DNA from: Tetradesmus obliquus
Taxonomy: Eukaryota; Chlorophyta; Chlorophyceae; Sphaeropleales; Scenedesmaceae
Direction of reading: 5' to 3'
Assembly (NCBI GenBank): GCA_030272155.1
Contig: CP126196.1
Location: 2,914,001-2,978,000 of the forward strand
DNA length: 64,000 nt
Shown here: one piece after another, positions 11,554 through 23,988 of the stretch
How positions within the stretch are numbered: the first letter of the stretch is position 1
How the letters are laid out: every line of letters begins with the position of its first letter
Program-made: the position numbers and the translations under genes
The notes under the pieces: model-generated
The model's database searches: none
Told to the model about the DNA's origin: nothing
What the model saw: only the letters and a program-made list of their open reading frames with translations

Positions 11554-13937
11554 TGGGTGCTGCAGCGCGCTCAAGAACAAACGTACTGCTTGGTTAGCAG
11601 CGTGCAGCAGCTCAGCACAGTGCAGCTGGCACTGTGCTGAGAGGTTGGCATGGCCAGACGCGGCTGCAGCTGCAGTTGCAGGCGATGGCCGACTTGCTGC
11701 ACACTTGTGCTGCCAAGCGCAGCAGCTGGAGCAGTTACACGAAGGGCTGGCAGTTGAAGATTCAACCTGGTGGCTGCAGCAAACAGAGGTGTCGAACTTG
11801 CATGGCCTTCTGGGCATCGCTGGTACCAACTTACAGCAGCTGCGCTTGCATCAAGCTTGCAGGGCAGATTGAGGCCCACCTGGCTTGCATGCTTGGTTGA
11901 GTTGTGGCTATGGCCTGGCGACAGCTGTTCGTGTTGGTTATGAAGGGCTCCGCAGTGGCGGCCGTGGTGACACAGATGTCAGGTGACGCGCCAAGCCGCC
12001 ACGGGAGCAGATGCTTGCTTATGGAGACGATGCACCTGCCATTGCTGTTGGTGTTGTGGCTCTTGGCTGTGTGTTGGGTGCTGGATGTTACTGGGTGGAT
12101 AACGCAGCTGAGTGTGCAGGTGTGTGCTGGCGGGTTGCTGCTTGCTGCACTCAGCTGCAAGTGAACACGCTGTAGGGTCGTGCTGCTATTGTTATGTCCT
12201 GTCTTATGTGTCAAGAGCCCAGATTGCTGGGCGACCCTGCTGTACACTGCCATCAGCTACTTGGGTTGGAACGGGTGTGATTTGCGCCCCACCATCAGCA
12301 GCATTATGCATGACCAGTGGCCAGGTGTTGCTTGTGGCAACATGGTGCAGCGACAGCTGTGGCGATTTGCAAGGTGGTGTGGTATGACGGTGGTATCACC
12401 TGCCAACCTGCCAAATGTAATGGTAGGATTACAATACATGGTAGGCGCTGCTCCCATATCCATTGCGTGGCAGCACACGGCCGAAACCTGCCTAACTTGG
12501 AAGATTGCAGCATGCCTGACACACAAAAGGTACATCCCACCCAGTTCCTGTTCTCCTACCTGCCAGCAAGGCCCTGCCAGCTGCAGCTGCACCAAGGTTT
12601 GCCAAAATCAGTAGGCAACACATACGCGTTGTGAACTGTACCAACCAGGTGCGAGGCGCTGCTGGAGGATGCCGGATGAAGATGGAACAAAAACGTTGCA
12701 GGCAGGCAGCCAGCCAGCCAGCTGACCTGGCATGGAGCGCCAGCTGCAAAATCAGATGCGGTTCATGCAACAATCCCTCTGCCAGACGCCAGTGAGCTAG
12801 ATATACAGTGTGCAGCGGCAAGCCACCACACACACATGCCACACACAACTAGTTAACCCCTCCCCTTCCCCAAGGCAAGCAGCAGCACTCCTACAACCAC
12901 TTGCTTGAGCGCTGCTTGCCGCACCTTTCTGCAAATGACAGGAACACAGTAACATGCCAACTAAAGTGGAACCCTCAACACCGTCAATCTGCGTGCACGC
13001 TTGCTGCACTGCCATGGTGCACTGCAAGCAACTGCCACCTCCTCGGTTGCTGGCAACTGCATAACGCTGCACGCATCACTCGTAGAACGGCACAACTGGC
13101 AACTGCAATGCTTCGCTGCAAAGTTGTGCTGCAAAACAGGAGATGCCGCTGCGCAAGCAGCCACGCCACCGTACCATACAAGACCACCAGCACCACATGT
13201 GCAGCAGCCACAGCTGCACATGCAGAGCCCTGCAGCGCATGTCAGCTGCAAGTGCACACACAGTCAATGGCAGTGCTGCACGTGACTCCTGCCGCACCTA
13301 TCCTTGCCAACACAGCGCAGCGCAGCTGCGCACCGCGCCACACAAAGAATGGCCAAGCTCCGCCTGCTACAAGCTGCACGCAATGCCATACACCTGGTGC
13401 CTAGCAGCACACTCCGCTACTGCTGTTGCTGACCCACCGCTGCACGCTAAAAGCGCTTGGCAGCTGCTGCTGCAGCTAGCCTCACAACTCGTCCACGAAG
13501 GGGGCCTAGGAAACCCACCAAGCACACACAGCTGCTGCTGCAGCAGCCCGCGCCTAGCACTTTCCCCTTCCCACACCTCCGACACCTCCGACTACAAAAG
13601 CCTTGCCAGCCAATCAATCAATCAATCACCAGCAGGCCGCCCCAGTGCTTCTAGCACTTGCTGCACAGCAGCACAGGTGCCCACAACGCTGCTGCACAGC
13701 AGCACAGACAAACTGCGCAAGCATTGCAGCTGCAACAGCAGCAGTTAGATTGCAAAGAGCAAACTGCAGCCCAGCTGCAGTAAACGATCACGCCTCGCCA
13801 CTGCTACTGCTGCTGCCAACCGACAAGCAGGTGCAGCTGCCGCCAAGCTACCACTGCTGCTGCAGCTGCCGCCAAGCTACCGCTGCTGCTGCAGCTGCCG
13901 CCAGGCTACTGCTACAAGCCGCAGCTGCTGCCGCAGC
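11554..13937. other. Intergenic stretch, bL12m to B56 (convergent 3' ends)
   Basis: About 2.4 kb between two converging genes. Several open frames of 90-200 codons exist on both strands (for example plus 12180-12614), but none shows family motifs, clear splice structure or a consistent composition, and I call none. It contains a short (AATC)4 run at 13612-13627. Confidence 0.5.
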
Positions 13938-16900
13938 CTACGACTTGCTGCGTATGAGGATGGGCTGGTAGGTGCTGCTGCAGTTGACCACGCAGTTGGG
14001 CAGGCCCTTGGCTGCTGCCGTCTTCTGCGCGCGGCTCTGCATCTGCTTCCACTCCTGCTGCCGCTGGTCCTCTTTCTGCCGCTTCTGCTGCTGCTCCTGC
14101 TCGTAGCGCTGCCTGCACTCCTCGTACAGCTGCTCGTCCAGCTCCTGCACACACGACGCGGCAGCAGCAGCAGCAGCACGCGCATGTTAGCAATGTAATA
14201 GATTGACTATTATATCCAGAGATTCACCTCGGCTGCAGCACAGTCCCTCAGCTGGCTGCTGGTGTGCAGCAACCGCCACAGTGCGTCAGCCGCTGCTGAT
14301 CTCGCATCAACTTGGCTGAAAGTTTTGCCGCAGAGGTTGGCAGCCAGAAGGGTTGAACTCCCCTTACTGCTGCCGCCAATGCCGTCCCTGCTGTTATCAC
14401 AGATACTGCTGCCCATATCACCCCAAACAACCCAGTAGCTCCCAGCAGCCGCCTCACCATGAACATCTTGCGCACGTTGCAGGTAAGCCCGTGCACCGCG
14501 GGGTTCCAGTGGTTGGCCGCGTTCTCCTCCAGCGCGCCAAACACGATGGGCAGCACCGCCTGGCGGTACTGCGCCACCAGCGTGATGATGTACTCGTGGT
14601 TCCACAGGAACAGGCTGCGCTCCGCCACCTGAGGAGATACAAGAGGCAGCAGCAGCAAAAGCATCAGCACACGACAAGTAAAGACTGGCAAGCACGCGCT
14701 GCACAGGCATTGTACGCACCCAGAGCCACAGCAGGCAACCTCATTCATGCAGCTGCAGCGGAATCTGCGTCCTGAGCACCGGCCCCTGCATGCGCACATC
14801 CACATCACAACCACACAACCCAACCAGATGTCAATCATTGCTGCCCATGCTTTGCAACAACCTCTCCATCAACCACTGATACACGGTGTACCCCCCCCCC
14901 CCTCCCCGGACGCCCCCACTCCTATTCGCACACCGCACCCACACGCGCACGCACCTGGAAGTGCGCGCTGGTGAGGCAGCGCGCCAGCTGCTTGAAGAGC
15001 GGCACCAGCACACGCTGGAACTCCAGCGGCTGCGTGAGCTCCAGGATCTCCTCCAGCTCGCCCAGGAACAGCACCTCCTTCTGGCTGTTGGTCAGCGGCC
15101 AGAACTTCAGCAGCTGCAGCAGCACCGGCTCCGCCAGCTTGGGGTCCTTCTCCACAAACTGGGGGAGGGCAGCAGCAGCAGCAGCAGCAGCAGCAGCGGC
15201 AAGCGGGAGAGGGTGTATTATGCAATCATCTGGTTGCACTATGGGGCTGGGGCTGGAACAGGCACAGCAGGGGGCGTGACGGAGGGCTGCGCTGGTGCGA
15301 CGCTGGCAGCTGACTGTGGCGTGCACGAAGTGACTGTTGCTGCTGATCAGGTTTTGGTGGCAGACAGCTGCTCTTCAGCGCTCGAGCACTGCTGTCGGGT
15401 GTGATCCAAAGGCTCTGCTCAAAATCCAAAGCTCTGCATGTGATCCAAGGGCTCTGCCTCGCACCTGCGTCACGCAGTAGGCCAGCTGCTGGTGGTACAT
15501 CGCCACGCACTTGGGCTTGTGCAGTGGCATCAGCGCGCGCGTGAGGAATTGCTGCGAGCACAGAGGTACAGCCAACAGGCACGCAGAGAGTCAAAGCAAG
15601 ATGAAGGCTAGCCAACCAACAAGCATGATGGGAGGGAGCACCACCTGCATAGCGGCTGACCTGCCAGGGCTGCTGACGCCACCGATGCTGCTGTCAGATC
15701 TGATCTGACCCACTGAGGTGTGAGGCTGTATCGCCAGTGGCACACATGTGCTGCATCTGCCCTTGCTGTTGTGCCTCCGTCGCTGCCCATGCAAGCACCC
15801 AAGCTGCTGCATGCTGCACAGCCTCTGTGAAACCCAGCAGCTATGCTGCACACACCCTTGTGCACCATGCAGTGCTGCAAACCCTGCCTACTACACACCA
15901 GGCCCAACCAGACACACACAGACAAGCCCCACGCCCCACAATGTACTCCTCCTCCAACAGCAGCAGCAGCAGCAAACATGCATGAGCAGCGCACCTTGTG
16001 CTCCTCCTTGAGCGGCAGCGCGAAGCCGTTGATGATGCTGCCCAGGATCTCCAGCAGCTCCGCGACGCCGTTGTGGTGCTCGGTCTCAAAGATGAAGCGG
16101 TAGAACACGTTGTTGATGGCCTTGCGCACGAAGGGCCGGTGCACCATGAACTTGCCGTACACGCGGTGCAGGATGGTCTTCAGGTAGTCGCGCTCGCGCG
16201 GGTCCTCGCTGTCAAAGAGCTCCAGCAGCTTCAGCACAAAGTGCTGGTCGATGTACTTCTTGGCCACCTTGGCGTCCGTGTCGTTGGACACCACGTAGCG
16301 CAGCAGGAACTCGTACACGATCTGGGAAGGGAATGCGGCAGCAGCAGCGGCAGCAGTGAGGCGCAGCACAAGTGAGATCCCAAGTAGCGCAGCTGGACCT
16401 CATACACCATTTGTGGAGGAGGGGAAAGAAGAACGCAGCAGATGCAGCTGTTAGTTGACGCAGCACAGGTGGGCGACCACATTGCGCAGCAGGTAGGACG
16501 CAATGTGGCGGGCGCAGCAGCAGCGGCAGCGACAACATGCACAGGGTGGGCAGCGTGATGTGGGTGCACGCACAAGAAGATAAAATACGTGCAGATCCAG
16601 CACTGCAGAGAGAGATGACCTTGCTGCACAGCACAGGTGCATTGCAGATGGCCGCAAGCATTGCACCGACAGCAGCACATGGTGGTGCTGGCAAAGCAGC
16701 ACAGATCATGCTGACCAAGCCACAATTGTGTGCAGGGGGCTGTCAAGCCACCATGCCATCTGCTGTTGCGAGCGCTGCTGCTGTCAACTGCTGCAAGGCG
16801 TCCAGACCAGCAATCTGCTGGGCACTGCAACTGCTCATCTGCTGCCGAGATATCCGCCCAAGCATGCCCTGCTGCTGCGCCATTGGCAAAGCTGCACAGC

Positions 16901-17830
16901 ACTCTCTGCAGCGACGCACTGCACTGCCAAGCGCGGCTGCGCAAGGCAACTGCTGCTGCTCCTGGGGCACTGATCTCCTGCGTGCAGCAACAACAGCAGC
17001 AACTGCCGGCAGCCCCACCCCTACCAACACTGCAGGAAGCCACCAGCTTTCCTGCAAGCAAACAAACCCCAGCGTGGCTCACCTGCAGGTGTGGCCAGGC
17101 TGGCTCCAGTGTGGGCTCCTCCTCCTCTGGGTCAAAGTTGTCCACATCATGCGAGCGGCTGGGCGGCAGCGTGCGGAACAGGTTCTGGCTCAGCATGAAG
17201 ATGATGTCCTCGCTGACTGCCTCCGTGAACTTGCCCTGGCCCGAGTTTGCGTAGTCTACGAGCTCCAGCAGCGTCTGCCGCTTGATCTCCTTCTCCCGCA
17301 CGTGCTTTGTGGGGTCCGTGAAGTCAAAGGTGAAGGAGCAGAGGTGCAGCTTCTGCACAAACAGCAGCTGCTTCTCAGCTGGCGGGACCTGCAAGGGTCA
17401 GGTGACGTTGCATATGAGAGGTGGACGGGAATTAGGGATGGGCAGCTAGGGGGGAAAGGGAATGGGGCAGCACCAAGCCTGCAGATGGAGCAGATAGAGC
17501 AGCAGTGGCTGCATCAGCAGTGCACCCCCTTCCCAAGCAGTAGCTGGACGATCACGGCTCCAGCGCAGCTTATACCAATGAATCGCATCCTGATTCACTC
17601 ACATCACGGAAGGAGGGCAGTGGTTCTGCATAATAGTGCCGGAGGGACTCCTCGTTTATCACTGGCAGGCCCGGCTTCTCCTTCACCGTTGGCTGCTTGC
17701 TGGCCGCGGGGGCTGCCTGTTTAACAGTTGCGCTCGTGGTCTGCTTATTTGTGACCGCCTGCGCCTCTTCCTTAGGGCTGCTTGACGCTTTCTTGCCAGA
17801 TTTGAGACTGGCCTTCAGCGAGCGCAGCAT
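13938..17830 (-). CDS. Protein phosphatase 2A regulatory subunit B' (B56)
   Basis: B56 subunits are HEAT-repeat proteins that choose substrates for the PP2A core enzyme. Exons 17830-17603, 17388-17083, 16321-15995, 15551-15465, 15158-14955, 14628-14458 and 14144-13938 give 509 aa, the normal length. Family hallmarks run in order: [126 protein letters not shown], then [33 protein letters not shown] and HWNPAVHGL. The N-terminal 60 residues are Ser/Lys/Ala-rich linker and the C-terminus is a charged Gln-rich helix. Every exon is a multiple of three, so all six introns are phase 0. The start at 17830 is chosen as the ATG after which sequence looks protein-like; an in-frame ATG 23 codons upstream is possible. 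Confidence 0.95.
16375..16505 (-). repeat. Two upstream copies of a B56 exon start
   Basis: The third exon starts [12 protein letters not shown] at 16321. Upstream in the intron, about 16375-16415 reads [12 protein letters not shown] and about 16447-16505 reads [10 protein letters not shown], both after intron-like sequence. They are decayed copies of the exon's 5' edge. Confidence 0.65.
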
Positions 17831-18372
17831 ATTTCCAGCCAGCTGCCCGTGGTCAACATCAAGGCAAATACTAGGGCGGGTGCGTGCCCATGTGCACACT
17901 CACAGCAGAACACAAGACATTGCTTAGGGTCGGGCACCTGGGATCCCTGTCTCTGCTTAAAGTGCAGCCAACGGATAATGGCAAGGGCTAGCGATTGCGG
18001 AGTGCGCGGTCACAGCTGCTTTCCTTCCATAAGCAACGTTGTAGGAGGGCGATCCTGCAGGAAGTAGCAAACCCTCACGCCAAACCTGCTGGGCACAACA
18101 ACACCTTCATTGGAACGCCGATTACACCTCATTTCAGAATGCAGATTGTCAGTTATTCAATTGACTCGCCGCAGCAGCATTTAGCGTCAGGCACACTGCC
18201 ACCCACTGGCACAGGCAAGCATAGCCCAGCCCGTTGCTCAGCGGGTCCCAGCGGTCATCTATCGCTGGAGCACGTGACAGGTACCGTTTGCGTGCATACG
18301 ATGCCCAGTGGGCATCAAGCAGACAAGCTGAGTTGGTTGTGACAGCAGGAAAGCACAGCAGGCACAGCACGC
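17831..18372. promoter_or_regulatory. Divergent promoter region, B56 / UVSSA
   Basis: The B56 start (minus) and UVSSA start (plus) are 542 bases apart, so this interval carries both promoters and 5' UTRs. No TATA box or obvious repeated motif is visible. Confidence 0.4.
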
Positions 18373-20952
18373 ATGGACTTCAAAGCTGTGCAGCAGGTTG
18401 GCACGCTGCTGGTCTCCCTGACGCAGCCACAGGCAACGCAACTAGACCCCGAGCTGCTGGGCAAGCTGAAGGCCCTGCTCAGGTGCAGCGATGAGCTTGT
18501 AGAGTATGCGCAGGCGCGCCTGATGGACAGGCTGGCAGCAAACAATGCACAGGTGGGCATGCAGTGGCTTCGCAGTGCCCCAAGCATGCGCAGGGCCTTA
18601 CGTGCCGCCTGTTGAGTGTATATGCAGCATGGATTTCTTTGGTGTTCAGCAATGTGTGATGCAACCTTGGGCACTGCATGCGCCGCTGTGGCCTGCACGG
18701 AAAGCAACTGACATCCTTGTCAGCGCAACCTGACCATGTTCCTGCTTGTTGTTGCACATGCCTCACCCTGCATGCTTCTTGCAAGCTGTTTCTGGGATGC
18801 AACGCATGTGTTCATTGCTCTCTGATCTGGTCTCGCCTACTTGCCCTGCAGGCGCGCAAGCTGGCAGTTGAGTTATGCAACGTGCTCTTCAGCCGCTCCA
18901 AGTGCTTCAGGCGGGTGCTTGCAGGACAGTTCAGCCAGTTTGTGGAGCTGGGGGTGGGGCACAAGTCTGACAAGCCGCTGCCGCCGCCTGCAGCAGCAGC
19001 AGCAGCGCTGCGCGAGAGGTCGCTGGAGGTGATAGAGAAGTGGCATGAGGCCTGGGGCCTGCACTACCCTCAGGTGTGCAAATTACGGTTCATAAAGTGT
19101 GCTGCTGTTTTTGTGACTGCCCTGCATCCTTGCACTGTGGTGCATCAGCGACTAGCAATGCATGGGTGCTAATGCAGTGTTGGCTGGTGGTTGCGCATGG
19201 GTGCTGGCGTTACTTAGAAAGCTCTGCACTGGTGATGGCAATCAGCAACGCATCTGCAGTCTGCTGCCAGGCGTGGTCCCCTAGGTGATGCACCTTTGTT
19301 GCTGCTTGTTGCTCATTGTGCCTTGTGTTGTGATGCAGGTGACAGCCGCATACAAATACCTCAAGAAGCAGTACAAGTTTCCAGAAATCAGCTCGCGGGC
19401 AGCTGCAGCAGCAGCTGCAGAGGCCGAGCAGCAGCGGCGGCACCAGCAGCTGCTGCTGGGCCGCTACGAGCAGCTCAGTCAGGAGTGGCCACAGCAGCGG
19501 CAGCAGTTGGACAGCCTGCTACACCAGATGCGGGAGTGCTTTGAGCTGCTGCAGCAGCCTGTGCTGCAGCATCCTTTGCAGGAGCAGGATGCAGCTGCAG
19601 ATGCTGCAGATGAGGTGCAGCAGCAGCAGCAGCAGCAGGACCTGCACAATGCAGTAGCACAGGGAGCTGAGGGTCCTGCGTCGGATGCAGCAACCACAAA
19701 CACAGAGCCAGTAGCAGCAGAGGTGCAAGCAGCTGTTATCGCCCAAGGCACTGATGAAGACCAAGAATGGGAGGATGTTGGTGGTCAGCAGCCGCAGGCT
19801 GCTAGTGACGCTGACTTTGACATGGATGAGCTGGTTGGAGACTTCCAGGAGCCAATGTGAGTGGGCTCCTGTCACAGCCGTTCACTTTGCTCGCTCACTG
19901 CAGCAGAAGCAAAATGCAATGCAATCTCCTTGTCAACAGCTGGTGACAGCTGCAGCATAGTCGTGTGTGCTGTGTGGGTGTAGCTGTGCACGCAATGCTT
20001 GATGCGTCCTTACTTCATTTAGTGCGCCCAAACAGCAGCGTCATTGACAGACACAGCTGCAGCGGTTCACCTTCCCACGTACTGTTGCATGTATGTGGTG
20101 GTGAACATGGCATCAAGGGCATTGCTGTACGAGCATGGCCAACAGCAAAGTAATCACATGCAGCTGTCCTGACCGTGGCTGCTCACCTACTAGGATTGCA
20201 TAATGTATGGTGTCTGCTGCTGCTGTACGCCTGCAGGGCACCTGACCCAGACCACCTGGCCCGCAGCGAGACAGTGCTGCAGCAGCTGGCTGACCTGGCA
20301 CGGCAGGCACAGCTGGCAGCAGCAGGCCCACTGCTGGACTGGCTGCGGATCCTCACCCAGCTGCAGCTGCCGGAGCAACGGCAGCAGCAGGAGCGGCAGC
20401 GGCTGCTGCGTGCTGTGGTGGATGTGCGAGCGCAGATGCAGGTAGGCTGCAGTACAGTGCTAAGGATGTGTTGCGGTGTTGTCAGATAGACCTGCTGCAT
20501 GCAGCCCTGGCTTGGCAGCAGGTTACTGTCAGTCACCCTGACACAGCACGCCGGCTGGCTCTTGCATTACTTTACTGTTGCAGCTGCTGAGTTTTACCCT
20601 GTCGCTTTCGCCTGCTGTTATTGCTGCAGGCCTACCTGTCGGAGGCGGCTGTGTATGGCGTCGCTGCTGGCGCTGCAGCTGGCCAGTCGCAGCCGCAGAA
20701 TCTTGCTGTGCAGCGCGCGCAGCAGGATGCCCGTCAGCCAGCCACAGCAGCAGTCTCAAGCTGCAGCCTGCCTGCTGCTGCTGCTGCTGCTGCTGACAGT
20801 CTTGGTGACATTGCAACAGCAGCTGCTCTAGGCAGCCTGCCCAGCCGAGGGCAGCAGCCTATGCAGCTTCAGCAGCATGCAGCAGCTGCACAAGCTGGTA
20901 CCTCCAGTATCAGGATCGGCAGCACGCTGCGGCAGCACTTGAACGAGGCTGC

Positions 20953-20994
<42 letters not shown>

Positions 20995-22261
20995 GGCGCA
21001 TGATGTGTATGCCAACCTGCGAGATCCAACAGCGATGGCGCGAGGTGTCCACATCATCCCAAAAGAGGTCGTGCAGCAGCATGAGCAGGCACGCTGGCTG
21101 CACCACAGCCAGCCTGACGAGCCAGCTCAGCAGGACACCAGCGCTGCTGCTGCTGCTGCTGCTGCTTTCGTGCCGGGCAATGCAGACGGCACCAAAACGT
21201 CGGCAGCTGCAGCAGCAGCAGGAACTGGCTCCGCCGCTGCCGCCACAGCCGCAGCAGCAGCGGCAGACCCTGGCTCCAAATCCTTGGACCGCAGCCTGAG
21301 GGAGAAGCTGCTTGCGTCAGCGCCGCAGCTGCCTGTGTCAGGCAGCGACTGGCTGCTGGCGCATTACAGCGTGAACCAGCATGGCATGGAGCTGTACAAC
21401 CATTGGGGGGCCGTGGATGCCAACACAAGCATCCCGCAGGACAAGTAAGCTGCCCATGGGCTACGGGAATACTAGTAGTCGTATGGCTTTGCTGTTGCGG
21501 GATGAGCCTGCCATTGACACCGGAAGACAAAAAAAAAGGCGTTCTTTTGTGTGCATTCCAGAATGAGGGCTGGGCGGCTCGCGTAACAAGTGGCTGGCTA
21601 GCTGGCTGGCGTCCTGGGGGCGATTAAAAGCATCAGCTGCGCCAGCCTCAACTGCTGTGCTTGTCAGCCTGTGGACTCACAATTTGTCGCATTCGCTGTA
21701 TCTGGCCCGTGATTGCTGTGATCCTGCAGGCTGCAGCAGCTGGTGGGCTATGCAGCCAGCTACTACGTGCCAAACAAAAAGCGGCCGCAGCCAGCAGCCT
21801 CTGCCAAGCAGACTGCTGGCACAGCAGCAGCCCTGGCTGGCGGCAGCAGCAGTGCGGCAGCAGAGGTTGCAGGGGCTGCTGTTGTGGAGCAGGCTGCTCC
21901 CACCCGCAGGAGTGAGGCAGCACCAGCAGGCAGCACTGGGAATGGAGAGCAGACATTAACCCATGCTTGCACAGCAGCACTCCCAGCAGCAGCTGCAGCG
22001 GAAGATGGTGGATCTCGGCAGCAGCAGCAGCAGCAGAGCAAGCGTAGCCGCCGCGAGGAGGCCTCTGCTCACAACAGGGCAGTCATCGCTGGGGCTTTCA
22101 CTGACGAAGGCGTGGCTGCAGCGCTGCAGCAGCAACTGGATGCAGAGGCTGCTGCTGCTGCTGCAGGTGCAGGGGCAGCTGGTGGCCGCAGAGGCAGGGC
22201 TGCAAAGCCCCCGGAGAGGAAAGGCGACAAAGTGCGCAAGAAGTTGCTAGGTTTCAAGTAG
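18373..22261 (+). CDS. UV-stimulated scaffold protein A homologue (UVSSA)
   Basis: UVSSA works with CSA/CSB on stalled RNA polymerase II in transcription-coupled nucleotide excision repair. Exons 18373-18552, 18852-19073, 19339-19856, 20237-20441, 20630-21444 and 21730-22261 give 823 aa with consistent phase. The N-terminal VHS/ENTH-like domain is clear: ELLGKLKALLRCSDELVEYA, RKLAVELCNVLFSRSKCFR, QFSQFVELGVG, DKPLPPPAAA, RSLEVIEKWHEAWGLHYPQ and AYKYLKKQY-KF follow the human protein in order and start at the same place. Then come Gln/Ala-rich linkers, an acidic patch (DQEWEDVGGQ...DFDMDELVGD), and a weakly conserved segment (LYNHWGAVDANTSIPQDK). I do not see the Cys/His motif of the family's DUF2043 region; the C-terminus ends in Lys-rich sequence instead. 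A TGTAA lies at 22565-22569. Confidence 0.87.
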
Positions 22262-23988
22262 GCTGCATCAAAGCCTCTTCTGTGTGGTTTTGTGTTTGAT
22301 GTGCTGGACTTGTGAATGCCCCAATGCATGCCGCCCGATGTTTGGTGATTGTGGCAGCGAGTGTGATGCCTTGGCACCTGTAGTATTGTGGATTGTGTGC
22401 ATCACCACTAATCCAGTTTTGTACAGTTCATTGTTGACTTATGACAGCGTTTTTGTTGTTGTGCCGACAGTCACAGCAATGCTGACATTACTGCAGAGGC
22501 ATGTGCCGACCAGGGTGAGGTGACCTGTTGCACCTGTATGGTGATGACGTGTGTGGTGATGATGTGTAAAAAGATGACACGGTGAACTGCATGTTGCGTC
22601 TACGTTTATGTTATGTGTCTGCTCCAGTACCTGAAGCACAAACACACCACGTGTCCTTTTCTGCGCAGCGCCTGTCATGACTCATGACCACCTGATTGTG
22701 GTTGACCACTAACGGCTGCACTGCAACGTGCATTCACAGCATTGCTGCTGCCCCCATCCACATCATGTTCCACTTGCATTTACAATTGCTTGTGTCTCTA
22801 GACCTTGCCAAAAGCAGCACTTCAGTGGACTTGCATGATGCTGTTGCTCCAGTGCTGCCCGGGGCCCCCTGTCACAGTGTGGTGTTGCTCCTGGTGATCA
22901 GCGCCATGATCAGTAGGCTGTGCTGATGCGCAGCTGCTGGAGAGAAGACGCTGGGATATCACCTACCTGGTCTCATATGAATTATCCTGCTTTTGGCTGC
23001 TTTTGGCTGGCATCTGCATAGCAGATGTGTCTTGCTCGCTCGTGTTTCCCATAAGCATGGGCCATCAGGCTGGCTGGCATCGTGGTACTGATCATGGTGT
23101 GTAGTGCTACCTGTGCAGCAGCGTGAAGTGCCTGCAACTCTACTGTTTGTAACTGCTCAACCTACTGCATGCTAAGTGCTTGGTATGCACAGCAAAATGA
23201 TGTATTGCCAGCAGGCTGCTCTGCAAGGTGAGACAGCTTTGGAGCTGTCTGGCTGTACAGCTGATGTGCACGCCAGTGGTGTGGACGTGATTCATCGTCT
23301 TGATTGCTATGCTTGCGCATATAAACCTGAGCCAGTTGTCGTAAAAGCAGCTCACAAGGATGCCGGTGGGTTTTGCCGCTAAACACTCGGGGCCACCGAG
23401 CTTGATAGCCTAGCCGGTGCTCCGTTTTCGTCCTCTTCCAAGGCTCAGCCTGCCCAACTTGCGGAGTTAGGAGCAGAGCAGGTGAGGCAGGCACCGGCGT
23501 CGGCTGCTCGTCTGCTTTTTGAAGTAGCGGGCATGCTGTGGCTCAGCAGGTTGATCAAATGATTTGTTTTACATAGGAGACTTTGCCATACTTTCAAGCA
23601 GCCATCAAACCCCAGCTCGAAAGGCAGCAGCCTGCCATCGCAGTCTTGTGTCTCGCAGCTGCAATGGGTTCTGGCTCACAGGAGCTGCTCGATACAGTTC
23701 TTAAGCAACTGGCGATTGTATGAGCTGCGTGCAACAGCACCTTCCTGCGTGAACTCTCCAAAGGCAGTAGTGATGGCTGGCAGCAGCACATTTCAGCAGC
23801 AGTGGCCCCAGTCTTTAACAGGGAAGCTTATGCGCATGAGGGCTACGCAGTCGCTCAACAGGAGCGATCTCAGCCGCCGTGCAGCACCTTGAGCACCATA
23901 AGCCAGGCCATGCGCCAGTCGAGGGCGCTGCTGTGCTCACCGCCTGCATGCGCGCGGCCTGCTGTTGCTGCTGCTGCAGATTGTCAAG
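22262..23988. other. Intergenic stretch, UVSSA to eL32
   Basis: It contains the UVSSA 3' UTR with TGTAA at 22565-22569 and the eL32 promoter and 5' UTR. The eL32 ATG follows an acceptor-like CTGCTGCTGCAG by 11 bases, so part of this stretch may be a 5' UTR intron. No separate gene is supported. Confidence 0.45.

Noticed and set aside
12180..12614. Plus-strand ORF of 144 codons
   Set aside because: No family motif, no codon or splice pattern like neighbouring genes; likely chance in intergenic DNA.
16537..17724. Plus-strand ORF of 395 codons
   Set aside because: It lies antisense to B56 exons and introns and is open only because of base composition; B56 is certain on the minus strand.
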